DNA from: an uncultured Verrucomicrobiales bacterium
Lineage (GTDB): Bacteria > Verrucomicrobiota > Verrucomicrobiia > Verrucomicrobiales > DEV007
Assembly (NCBI GenBank): GCA_937891465.1
Contig: CALAHF010000080.1
Location: forward strand, 159,645-223,644
Direction: 5' to 3'
DNA: 64,000 bases
The position numbers and the translations under genes were made by a program. The notes beneath the pieces are model-generated. The model saw only the letters and a list, made by a program, of their open reading frames with translations. It was not told where the DNA came from and searched no databases. Below, one piece after another: positions 9,094-19,300 of this stretch. The first letter of the stretch is position 1. Every line of letters starts with the position of its first letter.

Positions 9094-11525
9094 GGAATGA
9101 AGACAAATTCGCTGGAGTTTAAAATCGCACGGCAGACTTGATTGAGTCCGTGTTTATGCGCCAGTTCGATCATCATGCAGCGCTCTTTATCGAGGGGTGA
9201 TCTTGAGTAGGCGAGTTGAAAGGCGCGATCGATTTGTTTTGTAAGATCGAGACCTGCTTCAGATTTTACTCGTTCGGCAAAGAACGTTGCCTGCCGATTT
9301 GCGAAAGGGCTGTTGAGCAAGCTGAGGGATTGAAGTGGCGTGATTGATTGTGTTCGGGTGGGAGTGAGTTGGCCTCCATCAGGACAGTCGAATGCGCTGA
9401 AAATATCAACGGCCTGCATCCGAATTTTGTGAGCGTAAATCATTCGCCGCCATCCGGATTCATCGAATGTTTCTTTCGAGGTGTAATCAGAAAGTCCGCC
9501 GCGACGATTGAATAAATCCCAGCCGGGGCCGCCTGTTTCGAGGTTTAATTTGCCACTGACGGCGAGGATGGTGTCGCGAATTGCTTCGGCTTCAAGTCGC
9601 CGGGGAGGAAATCTCCAAAGCAATCGAGACTCGGCGTCAATTTTTGCTGCGGCCGGATTTGGACGACTGGATTGCTGAAACGTTTGTGACGTCATGATCA
9701 GCCGATGCAGTTTCTTGAGCGACCAGCCATTCTCGACAAACCAAACGGCGAGAAAATCGAGCAGCTCGGGATGAGTCGGCGCGGCGCCCATTTTCCCGAA
9801 GTCGGAAGTGGTAGAAATCAGGCCAGCGCCGAAATGATATTGCCAAACTCGGTTTACAATCACGCGAGCGGTGAGGGGATGATCAGTGCGTGTAAGATTG
9901 GTCGCTAGAGCAACGCGACGTTCCGGTTCGGGAGTTTTTTCGGTGAGTTTTAAGTCTCCCAACACAACAGGAACTGCCGGCGCAATCATCCCGCTGTTTT
10001 GCATCGGATCGCCCCGTTTCAAAACGAAAGTGGGTTCAAGTTCAGTCGAAAAATTGGCAGCGTACGTTTGTGGGCCTGCGGAAAGTCGTGCGAGCTCGGC
10101 CTGTTGTTTTCGAATCGCCGCGGTCAGCGTTGTGATTTGTTGGGTGTTGATTTCCGAAGGGGTGACAACCATCATTTTTTCTGCCGCTCGGGTGTCGTCG
10201 GTTCGTGGGAGCCGATTCAACGCATGACCGACCGTTTTCCACTCTTTTGAATTTGGCGGCAGCACTTCGATTAGGTAATCGGCAGGCATTGATGAACCCC
10301 GGTGCCAAACGACGCGTTCGATCGTTTCCGCCTTCGCGAATTTGATTTCAATGAATGCCTGCCCGGGCGTTGCGGACACCCAGGGAAAAGCCTGTCGTTT
10401 ATCAGTGCTGCCGTCGACGAGATTATCGAAATGTCGCGTCTGATTAGAGAGGGCAAAACTGGATGCGTTCGGAGTGGCTCCATTCGTAGCTAGGGCGACG
10501 TTTATTTCCTTGGACCACCCTTCGAATTCGTAAAGTGAAGCCGCTTTGCCATCTCCCGTTCCGTAAATAACCATGCGGATGGCCTGCGCTTCAATTGGTT
10601 CAAACAAATCTGTCTGAACGTCAGCGAGCGGTGGTTGAAGTTTTAGCTTCAATCGCTGGTTTTCGAGTTCCTCTTTCAGCGCATTGAGATGATCCTCGAT
10701 CTCGGGAATTCGATCGGCCCACAAATCATTTTCCATCCCTCTCAACCGCCGGTCGCCATACGTGAGTCCGGAGAAAATGGCCTGCATGGCATAATAATCA
10801 CGTTCAGTGATGGGATCGAATTTGTGATCGTGACAGCGAGCACAGCCAATGGTCAGGCCCAGTAAACTTTGGCTAACCGTTCGAATCACTTCATCCAATT
10901 CATCTTGTCTCGCTTGGCGCATCGCTTCAATATCGCGGCCAATTTGCCCTGGAAGATTGGCCGGCCCGGCGACCAGAAATCCCAGTGCGGCATCAACACC
11001 TTTGGTGTCGCCTGCAATTTGTTCGAAAACGAATTCATCGTAAGGCTTATCCGAGTTGAGCGCATCAATCACCCAATCACGGTAGTGCCATGCATTTTTG
11101 CGTTCGAGATTGGTTTCAAAGCCAACGGTTTCGGACCACCGAATGATGTCCAGCCAATGCTGTGCCCAACGTTCGCCATAGCGGTGGGAGTTGAGTAGTA
11201 CGTCAATTAACTTCCCCGGATCTGGATTTTTTTCGAATCCAGAAACTTGTTCCGGTGTTGGAGGAAGCCCCGTGAGAACAAAGTGAGCCCGTCGTAGAAA
11301 TGTGGAAGAATTCGCCGGAGGAGACGTTGAAAGCCCTGACTTCTTGAGCTGATCAAAAATAAATCCATCGATTGGGTGGGGAGCGGATTGGGGTGCTTCA
11401 GTGCGGACCGGAGTTCTGAGTAACTGTGGGAGCTTCTCCTGAGAATGTGACGCTACCGAAATCGAGAAGAAGATCAGGATCAGGAATCGGTAGGAAATTT
11501 GCAACTGGCAGGTCGCTGTCGTCAT
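9090..11525 (-). CDS. DUF1549/DUF1553 secreted protein with a haem-type CxxCH motif
   Basis: A signal peptide is followed by DUF1549 ([30 protein letters not shown]), one c-type haem motif CARCHDH near residue 227, a short coiled coil, a discoidin/NPCBM-like sugar-binding-type insertion, and C-terminal DUF1553 with [16 protein letters not shown] and [16 protein letters not shown]. The N-terminal PSCyt1 cytochrome domain often fused in this family is missing. It is the first gene of a two-gene unit with the DUF1501 gene. These pairs are widespread in PVC bacteria and suspected to act in oxidative attack on organic polymers, without biochemical proof. Confidence 0.9.
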   Translation of the reverse strand: MTTATCQLQISYRFLILIFFSISVASHSQEKLPQLLRTPVRTEAPQSAPHPIDGFIFDQLKKSGLSTSPPANSSTFLRRAHFVLTGLPPTPEQVSGFEKNPDPGKLIDVLLNSHRYGERWAQHWLDIIRWSETVGFETNLERKNAWHYRDWVIDALNSDKPYDEFVFEQIAGDTKGVDAALGFLVAGPANLPGQIGRDIEAMRQARQDELDEVIRTVSQSLLGLTIGCARCHDHKFDPITERDYYAMQAIFSGLTYGDRRLRGMENDLWADRIPEIEDHLNALKEELENQRLKLKLQPPLADVQTDLFEPIEAQAIRMVIYGTGDGKAASLYEFEGWSKEINVALATNGATPNASSFALSNQTRHFDNLVDGSTDKRQAFPWVSATPGQAFIEIKFAKAETIERVVWHRGSSMPADYLIEVLPPNSKEWKTVGHALNRLPRTDDTRAAEKMMVVTPSEINTQQITTLTAAIRKQQAELARLSAGPQTYAANFSTELEPTFVLKRGDPMQNSGMIAPAVPVVLGDLKLTEKTPEPERRVALATNLTRTDHPLTARVIVNRVWQYHFGAGLISTTSDFGKMGAAPTHPELLDFLAVWFVENGWSLKKLHRLIMTSQTFQQSSRPNPAAAKIDAESRLLWRFPPRRLEAEAIRDTILAVSGKLNLETGGPGWDLFNRRGGLSDYTSKETFDESGWRRMIYAHKIRMQAVDIFSAFDCPDGGQLTPTRTQSITPLQSLSLLNSPFANRQATFFAERVKSEAGLDLTKQIDRAFQLAYSRSPLDKERCMMIELAHKHGLNQVCRAILNSSEFVFIP

Positions 11526-11598
11526 GGTTTCAAAGCGTAAACCATATAGTGATTGCCCACTGTTTGAAAAAGGCGGGAATACGATTCAATGCTGTCTG

Positions 11599-11629
11599 TT
11601 CGATAATCCAACAGGGTTGGATCGAAACG
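11599..11629. repeat. R2 palindrome, copy 3
   Basis: TTCGATAATCCAACAGGG reads into TTGGATCGAA, giving nearly complete inverted arms around ACAGGG. It lies between the start of the DUF1549/DUF1553 gene and the stop of the SH3-protein gene, both on the minus strand. Confidence 0.6.
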
Positions 11630-11642
11630 GTGAGCGAAATAA

Positions 11643-13547
11643 TTAGTTGGCACTGATGCTCGCGGGTGCGGTAGCAGTTCCAAATCCCGAAGGGACCTCC
11701 GCCGCTTGGGCTGGGCGGAGCGACTTATTTTTTACAATGCCATTCGATCCGTTTTGAAGTTGGATCAAAGACCACTCGTCACCTGGTTTTGTCATTCGAA
11801 CCACAGTGCCTGGGGCAAGCTCGGAAACTTCAGAATTAAACTGAGATCTGCCAAATTTCATAAAATTGGTTGCTGCGCTGACGACATAATAGTTTGAACC
11901 ACCTTTGTGACTGGTGGTGCGCTCTTTCCATTTTTTCGGAACTGTTGGATCTGGTTTTCCAACTTCGGAAAAATCAGGAACTGTGAGTGTCGGGAATTGT
12001 AATCCTTTTTTCTCTTGTCCCGGAAGATCGGAAGATGGAGCTGCTGCGAACTCTCCAGTTGGTCCGCTTCTGCCAGCCGCTGTTGTGTTGGGCGCTGCTG
12101 GTGCGGCGGCAGTTAACGGTCCGCCCATTGGTGTGGCGGATGTTGAACCATCGGGAAACAAGCTGGCATCGATCGTTCCATTTCCGCCGACACGATTTCC
12201 TTGAGCTGAGGTTCCTCCAATTCCACGGAAACGATCCATGAGCCCAGGTTTGTCCGCCGTAGCAACGGCCGCTGGAGCAGTAGCCGTTGGCTGAGAAGCG
12301 TCATCCTTTTTGTTGAATTTGGACATAAAACTGGTCTTCTCTTCCTCAACTGCAATATTTGGAGCGGTTGCAATTTCTCCGCCCACTGGCTCTGCGTCAT
12401 TTTTAGAAAACGGATTGATTTTGTCGCCAACGTTGCGGAGGCGGCCCATGAAGCCGGGCTTTTCTTCCACTGGCGGCATGTTCACATCTGTATTCGAATT
12501 ACTCGCGGTCGGCGTAGTGGCAACGGAATCGATATTGGCAGGGGCAACCGGGCTCACTGTGTTGTTTGCATTCGGAACCCTGGCAATGCCATCAACCATT
12601 GTCGATCCTTGAACTTTCACAGGCGAGGGTGGCGCTGTGGTGGCAACGGGCTGTTGAATCGGAGCCGTTGGCTGCACCGGTGCTGAAGGAGCATAAATAT
12701 TGTCATTCCTGTTCTTTTTGCCGATTAGCGGAAGGTTTTGTCCAATTCCCTTCAAAAAGCCTTTTTTCTCTTTCTCAACCGGAGCAACTGGCTCTGGAGA
12801 AACGAGTAAATTTTGCTGAACGTTGTCCTTTTTGCCAATGAAAGTCAACCCGCTGAGAAAACCCTTGTTCTCCTCTTTTGCAGGAGCGTTAAGATCGACT
12901 TCAGGAACCCGGAGTCCGATTTTCTCGTCCTTTTTCTTAAACGGATTCATTCCGCCAATTTTCTTCACGGCATTCCCTGCCCCTTTAAAAGGAGAAAACC
13001 CACTGCGCTCCTCTTCTTCGAGCGGTGAGGAATCAGTTCGGTCCAACGTTGGAGGATTGACAGCATCCGCAGGTGGTTCTCCGAGAGGGTTGTTGAAAAC
13101 GGGAGCGTCGCGCTGAACTTTTACGTTTCCCCGTTGGTCAGTCCATCGGGAAATGTCGTTCGAGCTCACTTTATTGTATGCTTGGCTTGATTTCTCAAAC
13201 TCCATCTTGCGGGCAGCATTTTGTTTGATCTGCTTGATCTGCCGAGATTTCGTCACTGCACTTGATAAATTACGCTCCTCAAGTGCCCGATCCGTTGAGC
13301 GGGCTAGTGATGCCGCTTCGGTATCTTTTTTTGCCTGATACGCCTGAGCTCGTATCTGCATTAATTTCATCTGGCTACCCGTTGTGCTGGAAGAGCCAGT
13401 CGTCATGCCTGATGCGCCCGATGGAGCCGCCGTCGAGATATTTTGGGCTGATGCAGAAGTTGAAATTGCAACGGATGCCAACGTGATAACGAGGGCATGA
13501 CACCACAATGAATTTAGGGGCGCGTTTCTGAGAAGTTTTTCCTGCAT
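11643..13547 (-). CDS. exported protein with repeated KKGF-type segments and a C-terminal SH3 domain
   Basis: A signal peptide (residues 1-35) leads into a Gln/Lys-rich helical part and a long Pro/Ala/Thr-rich middle. In that middle a short module recurs at least seven times: an acidic-basic start, G-F-[LM], a basic helix and a K-K-[DN] end, seen in EENKGFLSG, KEKKGFLKG, EEKPGFMGRL, EEEKTSFMSKF, ADKPGLMDRF and QEKKGLQF. The last 70 residues form a bacterial SH3-like domain (VSAATNFMKFGRSQ, GTVVRMTKPGDEW, SNGIVKNKSLRP). The architecture suggests an envelope protein with repeated membrane- or protein-binding peptides. I do not recognise the family. ATG 13547 was preferred over an upstream TTG. 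Confidence 0.7.
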   Translation of the reverse strand: MQEKLLRNAPLNSLWCHALVITLASVAISTSASAQNISTAAPSGASGMTTGSSSTTGSQMKLMQIRAQAYQAKKDTEAASLARSTDRALEERNLSSAVTKSRQIKQIKQNAARKMEFEKSSQAYNKVSSNDISRWTDQRGNVKVQRDAPVFNNPLGEPPADAVNPPTLDRTDSSPLEEEERSGFSPFKGAGNAVKKIGGMNPFKKKDEKIGLRVPEVDLNAPAKEENKGFLSGLTFIGKKDNVQQNLLVSPEPVAPVEKEKKGFLKGIGQNLPLIGKKNRNDNIYAPSAPVQPTAPIQQPVATTAPPSPVKVQGSTMVDGIARVPNANNTVSPVAPANIDSVATTPTASNSNTDVNMPPVEEKPGFMGRLRNVGDKINPFSKNDAEPVGGEIATAPNIAVEEEKTSFMSKFNKKDDASQPTATAPAAVATADKPGLMDRFRGIGGTSAQGNRVGGNGTIDASLFPDGSTSATPMGGPLTAAAPAAPNTTAAGRSGPTGEFAAAPSSDLPGQEKKGLQFPTLTVPDFSEVGKPDPTVPKKWKERTTSHKGGSNYYVVSAATNFMKFGRSQFNSEVSELAPGTVVRMTKPGDEWSLIQLQNGSNGIVKNKSLRPAQAAEVPSGFGTATAPASISAN

Positions 13548-13776
13548 GAAGCTCAAATGTGAAAATTTTTGTTAATTTATACTGAAATTAGTAAGAAGTC
13601 CATCTAAACTCAGGCCAAAATACTCTAGAAATTATAGTTATTCCAGTTTCGTAAAGACATTCCTCCGTTCTTGATAACGATCTAGAGGTGAGTTTCTTAA
13701 AGTAAAATCTCAAATTACTCGTATCCGGGGCGATCTCTTGAAAGCTGTCGAAAAGGGGATATTATCCTCTCATTAA

Positions 13777-13863
13777 GGAGGGATGGCTGAGTCCGGTTTA
13801 AGGCGCTCGATTCGAAATCGAGTGTAGCGCAAGCTACCGTGGGTTCGAATCCCACTCCCTCTG
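13777..13863 (+). tRNA. tRNA-Ser (anticodon CGA)
   Basis: A complete class II tRNA can be folded: acceptor arm GGAGGGA/TCCCTCT with discriminator G, D-arm, anticodon arm CTCGA-TTCGAAA-TCGAG giving anticodon CGA (reads UCG), a long variable arm TGTAGCGCAAGCTACCG, and T-arm GTGGGTTCGAATCCCAC. CCA is not encoded. Serine tRNA genes are common integration sites, and the DNA directly behind its 3' end holds broken, phage-like coding sequence. Confidence 0.95.
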
Positions 13864-14063
13864 CTTTTATTTTCAATGAGTTACGGAGTTTCAAATTCTG
13901 GCGAATTTTGGCGGCTAAGGATTTGATTCGAGAGAGACGAGTAGGACGCAACTAATTTCAGCCAGGCAGGCTGCTCCGATTCTCACGACCGGATTCAGAA
14001 GTTCAGTGGAATTCTGTGGGTAGAGAGTCCCCAAAGCAATCTGCCGAACACTGCTTCTAAGAA

Positions 14064-14948
14064 ATGACAAACTCTATTAACAACTCTGCGGAACAAAACG
14101 CTCCGCCTGCAATTTCAGACTTCGATCTGGCTGGCATCTCGGAAGAATTGATCAAGTCGGCAAAGCTGGAGGTAGCAACACAGCCCAATGCCTCCGGCGA
14201 GTATGGTCTCAAAGAAGAGGGCGTACTATTTCCTTACTTCACTGCTTATGGTGATCCTGTCCACGACGATGGATATGACTTCGCCCGGATACGGCTTCTC
14301 AGGTCTCGAGGAGATCAGAAGTATTCGCAAAGGCGGAACACAGGCGCTCACTCATATTTAACACTGTGGATTCTCGGACATGAGAGGAATGGGTGCCTTT
14401 ATCTGATCGAGGGAGAAAAGAAGGCTCTTGCCCTTGCGTCCGAGGGGTTAGCGGCGGTCGGATTACCTGGCTTCTACGGTTACCGATCAAATGGGTTTCT
14501 CACCCCTGATTGAGCGAAGTGCTTACTGAATTACGACCAGCCGAAGTGATCTACATCGGCGACACCGATGTAGTGTTCAACGCCCAATTCTCTGAGGCTG
14601 CGATAGGGCTAAAAGAGCTTCTCGCCGAACATCCGGCGTCTCCGAAGGTGATGGTGCTTGCTATTGCCGTAGACTCTCCGGGTAAGGGTGAAGATGATTG
14701 TCGAGGCGAATTAGGTGATGGTTTCCGCGCGTGGTTCTCCGAAGCTCTTGGGACTCGTATTCCGCTGAAGGATGGGATGACGAAAGATCAACTGGCAGTT
14801 GGGATTTTAGAAAACCAATTGGATCGTCTAAAGCAGCGATCCAAGGAACCAGATTGGACCTTCCGCATTCAGAATGGATTGGCGAAGCTGGCTGTGTGCC
14901 GAAATGCTGCCGACGAACATTGCTGCGCAAAGGTAAGTAAACTGTCTC
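14064..14948 (+). pseudogene. DUF3854 (Toprim-like) protein, frameshifted and 3'-truncated
   Basis: The first frame (to 14513) contains an N-terminal DUF3854 part ending in LYLIEGEKKALALASEGL, a Toprim-type glutamate motif, then GLPGFYGY. The next frame starts with TTG overlapping the TGA stop and continues with EVIYIGDTDVVFN (the DxD motif) and an organised remainder up to about CCAKVSKL. Together they make one DUF3854 protein broken by a one-base shift near 14510. DUF3854 domains are usual in phage, plasmid and integrative-element replication proteins. No partner replication or integrase gene follows, so this appears to be a relic of an element inserted at the tRNA. A translationally coupled split gene is a less likely reading. 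Confidence 0.7.
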
Positions 14949-14968
14949 TTCATGTTGATGCTGCTATT

Positions 14969-15045
14969 ATGAGGTTTGTGGATCGCTTTTTTCTAACCGC
15001 GCTCCTGCTCGCGCCAGCGGGGATCAGAGGTCGGGAAATATTGAT
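14969..15045 (+). pseudogene. fragment: signal-peptide start of a lost gene
   Basis: An ATG opens MRFVDRFFLTALLLAPAG, a plausible Sec signal peptide with basic n-region and Ala-x-Ala-like end. The frame then runs antisense into the end of the DUF1552 gene and has no sensible continuation. It looks like the first 25 codons of a gene cut off by a rearrangement. Confidence 0.35.
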
Positions 15046-15057
15046 TTTTCTATTTCA

Positions 15058-16389
15058 CTATACTTCCTCCAGCATCGATTTCGCGTCGCCGAACTCGTTG
15101 AGGCGAACGTCCATTTTATCCATCATCGATAGAAAAAGCCGCGAGAGCTGGCGATCAGGTTTGCCTTTGTAATCAAGGACTCGTCCGGCTTTGATACGAC
15201 CTCCGGCGTTGCCGAGAAGCATGATGGGAAGCTGATCGTTGTTGTGCTTGGCCCCGGCCATCATGCTCGAACAACTCAGCAGCATCGTGTTATCGAGCAG
15301 GGTGCGTTCGCCTTCCTGAATCGCGTCGAGTTTCCCGGCAAGGTATGCGATTTGCTCCATGAAAAATTGATTCACCCGCAGCCAATCTTGATTGTCGGAA
15401 TGCGAAAGCAAATGGTGGATCATGTAATCAATTCCACTGCCGGGCTGTTGTATCGATTTGAGATTCGGGAAACGGAGCGCGCTGTGATCGTTGTTCAATT
15501 TCAGCGTCGTGATGCGGGTCGTATCTGTTTGAAATCCGAGCACCATGATATCGCACATCAGTCGCATATGTTCGCCGATGTCCTGCGGAATTCCGTCGGC
15601 AGGCCGGTCCATGTTTGGCTCCGCGATCGTCGGACGCCAGCCTTGAAGTTCGCCGCGTTTTCCCGCGTTTTCGATTCGCTGCTCGACCTCTCGAACAGAA
15701 TTCAAATACTCGTCCAGCTTCTGCTGATCTGTTTTACTGATGTTGTTCCGCAGCGACTTCGCATCGGAAAGAATCGCATCGAGTACCGATTTGTCGGCGG
15801 GTGTCGCGGCGTCTTTAAAAAGCCGATCGAACGCCAAGGCGGGATAGATTTCCAGCGGCGTCGGTGTGGTCGGCGAGCTCCATGAAATGTGGGAGCTGTA
15901 GAGCATCGAATAATTTTTGTGAACCGATGGATTTGAGCGTTCGCAACCGAGAACCAGACTCGGGACTTTGGTGGTTCTGCCGTAAGATTGAGCCAACAAT
16001 TGATCCATGCTCGTGCCCGAACGGATTTCGCCACCCGACGCAATTGGCGCACCGGAAAGCAAATTTCCCGTCTGCGAACTGTGGATATTTCCCTTTCGAG
16101 CTTCTTCGTGATAGAGCCCGTTTATAAAAAGCATTTTCTCCCGAAAATTCGCGAGCGGCTCCAGCACTTTTCCAAGCTCCATCGCAGCGGCTTCACCCTT
16201 CGCCCACCATTCGCTGGAATGAAACCCGTTCCCTGAAAACACGACAGCAAGCCGGACCGGTGCCTCACTGGCTGGTTTGTTTTTTTTCGGCTCATCACCC
16301 CAGACGTTGTGAGATTCGAGCCACGGAAGCGCCAGGCTGACTCCGGTTCCTCGGAGGAAATTGCGTCGGGAGAATAAATTCGAGTTCAT
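15058..16389 (-). CDS. DUF1552 Tat-exported protein (pair 1)
   Basis: The N-terminus SRRNFLRGTGVSLALPWLES is a twin-arginine signal. DUF1552 hallmarks follow: VVFSGNGFHSSEWW, HSSQTGNLLSGAP, GTSMDQLLAQ, LKLNNDHSALRFPN and LDNTMLLSCSSMMAGAKHNNDQLPIMLLG. The family shares the phosphatase/sulfatase fold with DUF1501 but is uncharacterised. The stop codon is five bases from the partner cytochrome gene upstream, so the two form one transcription unit with the cytochrome first. Confidence 0.9.
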   Translation of the reverse strand: MNSNLFSRRNFLRGTGVSLALPWLESHNVWGDEPKKNKPASEAPVRLAVVFSGNGFHSSEWWAKGEAAAMELGKVLEPLANFREKMLFINGLYHEEARKGNIHSSQTGNLLSGAPIASGGEIRSGTSMDQLLAQSYGRTTKVPSLVLGCERSNPSVHKNYSMLYSSHISWSSPTTPTPLEIYPALAFDRLFKDAATPADKSVLDAILSDAKSLRNNISKTDQQKLDEYLNSVREVEQRIENAGKRGELQGWRPTIAEPNMDRPADGIPQDIGEHMRLMCDIMVLGFQTDTTRITTLKLNNDHSALRFPNLKSIQQPGSGIDYMIHHLLSHSDNQDWLRVNQFFMEQIAYLAGKLDAIQEGERTLLDNTMLLSCSSMMAGAKHNNDQLPIMLLGNAGGRIKAGRVLDYKGKPDRQLSRLFLSMMDKMDVRLNEFGDAKSMLEEV

Positions 16390-16394
16390 TGAAA

Positions 16395-19300
16395 TCAGTG
16401 TTGAAAGTCTCGTCCGCGAACGTTTTGGAATTGCGGGCTTTGCACAATTTTTTCGATCACGACGCCCACTCGGAAGTCATTTTTCTCAAGCGCGGTTTGA
16501 ATGTCATCGAGCAACGGCTGGTCGGATAGTTGCACGCTTCGACCCAATGCGTAGCCTAGAAATTTCCGACAAAATTGGCGAACAAAATCGTCACGGCGCG
16601 CTCCGATCAGATATCCTCGAAGCCCATCGATTCCCTCAAACTCCGTGCCGTCGTTCAGCTTCGCTTTCACATCTGCACCGCCGCGAGATCGCCCGATCGC
16701 ATCGAATCCCTCTAAAGCAAAGCCGAGCGGATCGATCTTCGCATGGCATCGCGCACAACTCGCATCGGTACTGTGCCTCTCAATCAGTTGTCGTTCGGTT
16801 AGTCCCTCCGGCGCTTCTTCAGGCAAGACAGGAACGTCCTTCGGCGGACGTGGCAATTTTTCGCCGAGCAGGACTTCACTCACCCAATTCCCGCGAAGGA
16901 TCGGGCTGGTTCGGGAGGCACCGCTATGTTTCGCCAGCGTCGCGGAAAATCCAAGGATGCCGCCGCGCCCTTTTTTGCGAAGTCCTTCAACTCGCTGCCA
17001 GTCTCCGCCGCTCGCCGATTCGATTCCGTAAAATTTCGCCAACGCCGGACTCACAAAACTGTGGTCCGCGTCGAGCAGAGAAAGAAGCGATTGATCATTT
17101 CCAAAGAGGTCGATGAAGAATCGCACAGCCTCTTCCTGCATGTCCGCACGAATTTCAGTGAACTCAGGAAAATGTCGCTCGCTCTTTTCATCAAGCGTTT
17201 CCAGAGACCGAACGTGCAGCCATTGCGTTCCAAATTCGGTCGCGAGTCTGCGAATGTTAGGGTGAGAAATCATGCGGTGCGTCTGTTTCGCTAACCCATC
17301 AGAATTCCGAAAATCGCCAGCAGCAACGGCAGCTTTCAATTCAGCATCCGGGCTTGAAGACCATAGAAAATAACTGAGTCGCGTGGCCAATTCCCAATCG
17401 CTCACCGGTGCAGCATCAGGGCCGGGAGCCGCCGATTCTCCCCGATACAAAAACTTCGGTGCGACCAGAACCCGAGCGATCAGTTGCCGAACTGACGCCT
17501 CGTGTGGCAATTCCTGATCACGCAATTTTTGATAAAGCGCGACCAGCTCCGTCGATTCTGCACCGGACAGAGGACGCCGCCAGGCTTCCGCCGCAAATTC
17601 GATGGCCGCATCGCGCTGTCGCGTTTCGGCCGTTTTTTGCCGGGCCCGAAAATCTTCCGCAGCGCGCCGAATCGTTTCACGAAAAGGCTCCAGCGCACTC
17701 GGGTCGGCATCCTGAGTGGCGTATTGCCAAATCTGATCAAACGCATCGACCTGTTTCAGCGGAGCGTCGCTCACAAAAAACAGATCGTCCCACAGCCGGT
17801 CGAGCCGCGCCGATTCCGCTTCGTCGAGCATGAGTCGCTTCAAATGATGATCCTCACGAAAATAAAGTTTCAGCGTCACCACGCCATCGACCGGCACTAT
17901 TTTTGGGTAACAAAGCGCCACTGGAAATAGATCGCGAAACTCGCCAAAGGCCTTCTCGAATTTCATTTTCGCATCGCTCCCGTCGTTCACGAGCACTGGA
18001 ATGTCGAAGCGGGTATCGAGATTATTGTCAGTCCATTGTCCTTTTTTCAGAATCGATTCGGAACCGCCAATGAGCAGTTTTTCGTCGAGTACGGACGGTT
18101 TTTTCAAAAGCACCTGCATCTGCACGCTGCCCGTCTCCACCGAAGCAAGTTTTCCCCTGACAACGAATTCACTGTTTTTCGCAAACGCGGCTGGGATTTT
18201 CACTTCTGTCACCGAAGGCGCTTTCGCGCGGATCGAGCTGGTTTCCCTTTTCGTCTGAAACGAACGAATCGCTCTCGCGAGCAGTGGGCTGTTCAGCGGA
18301 AAATCAGATTCCAGATGCTCGCGAACTTTCTTCGCCAAATCCGGAGACGGTTCTCTTCGCCACGCAGCGATTGCCGCCGGATCGGCCGGTTCGACCGCCC
18401 CAACCGCAGGCTGACTCAGGAAATGCCAGGGACCGATCGGATTCGACTCCAGAATTTTTGGCGAGACATCCTTTGCCAAATCCCATGTCGTCTTTCCATC
18501 CGTGACCGTCAGGTTCAGCGCCGTGAGATCGCAGACATGATTTCCTTCGCCGGGACTGATGACGAAAGCCACAACCTCCCCTTTTTCCACGGGCACATTT
18601 TCAAACGGCCCAATTTTGTGCGGATCGAGAGTCTTGCTCTCCCCGCTCGCCAAAACCTCGGTGGTCCTTCCGCGCCGCACTTCCAGCGACCACAGGATTC
18701 CATTTCCACAATCGGTGTGAGCATCAGCAACGTCACCTCGCACCTGGATTTTCCCCGAAACCGGACTGCGCCATGCAATGACCAATGCTCGCGACGGCGA
18801 CGGATGCGTCGCAATGCTGTTGCCTTTCATAAGGCCGGGAACGCGAACCGCGTCAGGTGAAGAATTCGCCACCACACTGAGATCTTCCTTTGCCCGCCAG
18901 CCCGAGATGAAATTGTAATTTCCATTAGTCACTTTTTCTGTGAGTAGGGGTTCGAGAGTTAAATCGCCATGCCCCAAATACTCCTCCCAAATCGCGAACA
19001 AGTCCGTGTTGGTGCTCGTGTGGCCGCCGGCAATCGCGTTCAGGCAATCTTCCGTCCCCTCGATGATGCGCGCTTTTTCAGCCTCCAAATGTTTCGTCAA
19101 ATCCGGGAGAACATCGATCGGAAATTCTGGAAGGCCGGGAGAAATCAGCCGCGCATTTTCCCAGATCACGTCATCGCCATCCGAGCCATCGCCGGCCGGA
19201 GTTGTGGTTAAAAAAAGCGTCACTTCATTTTCGTTGCCGCCGAGTTTGATCCGCATTTCACGCTCCGCCGCAAAAGGCGCGATCGGTTCAAGCCATGTTT

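Noticed and set aside
13715..13951. Minus-strand ORF of 78 codons
   Set aside because: It is antisense to tRNA-Ser; the translated GFEPTVACATLDFESSALN pattern is a well-known artefact of serine tRNA genes.
14511..14513. UGA in the DUF3854 gene as selenocysteine
   Set aside because: The continuation lies in another frame, so it is a frameshift; no redox motif surrounds it.
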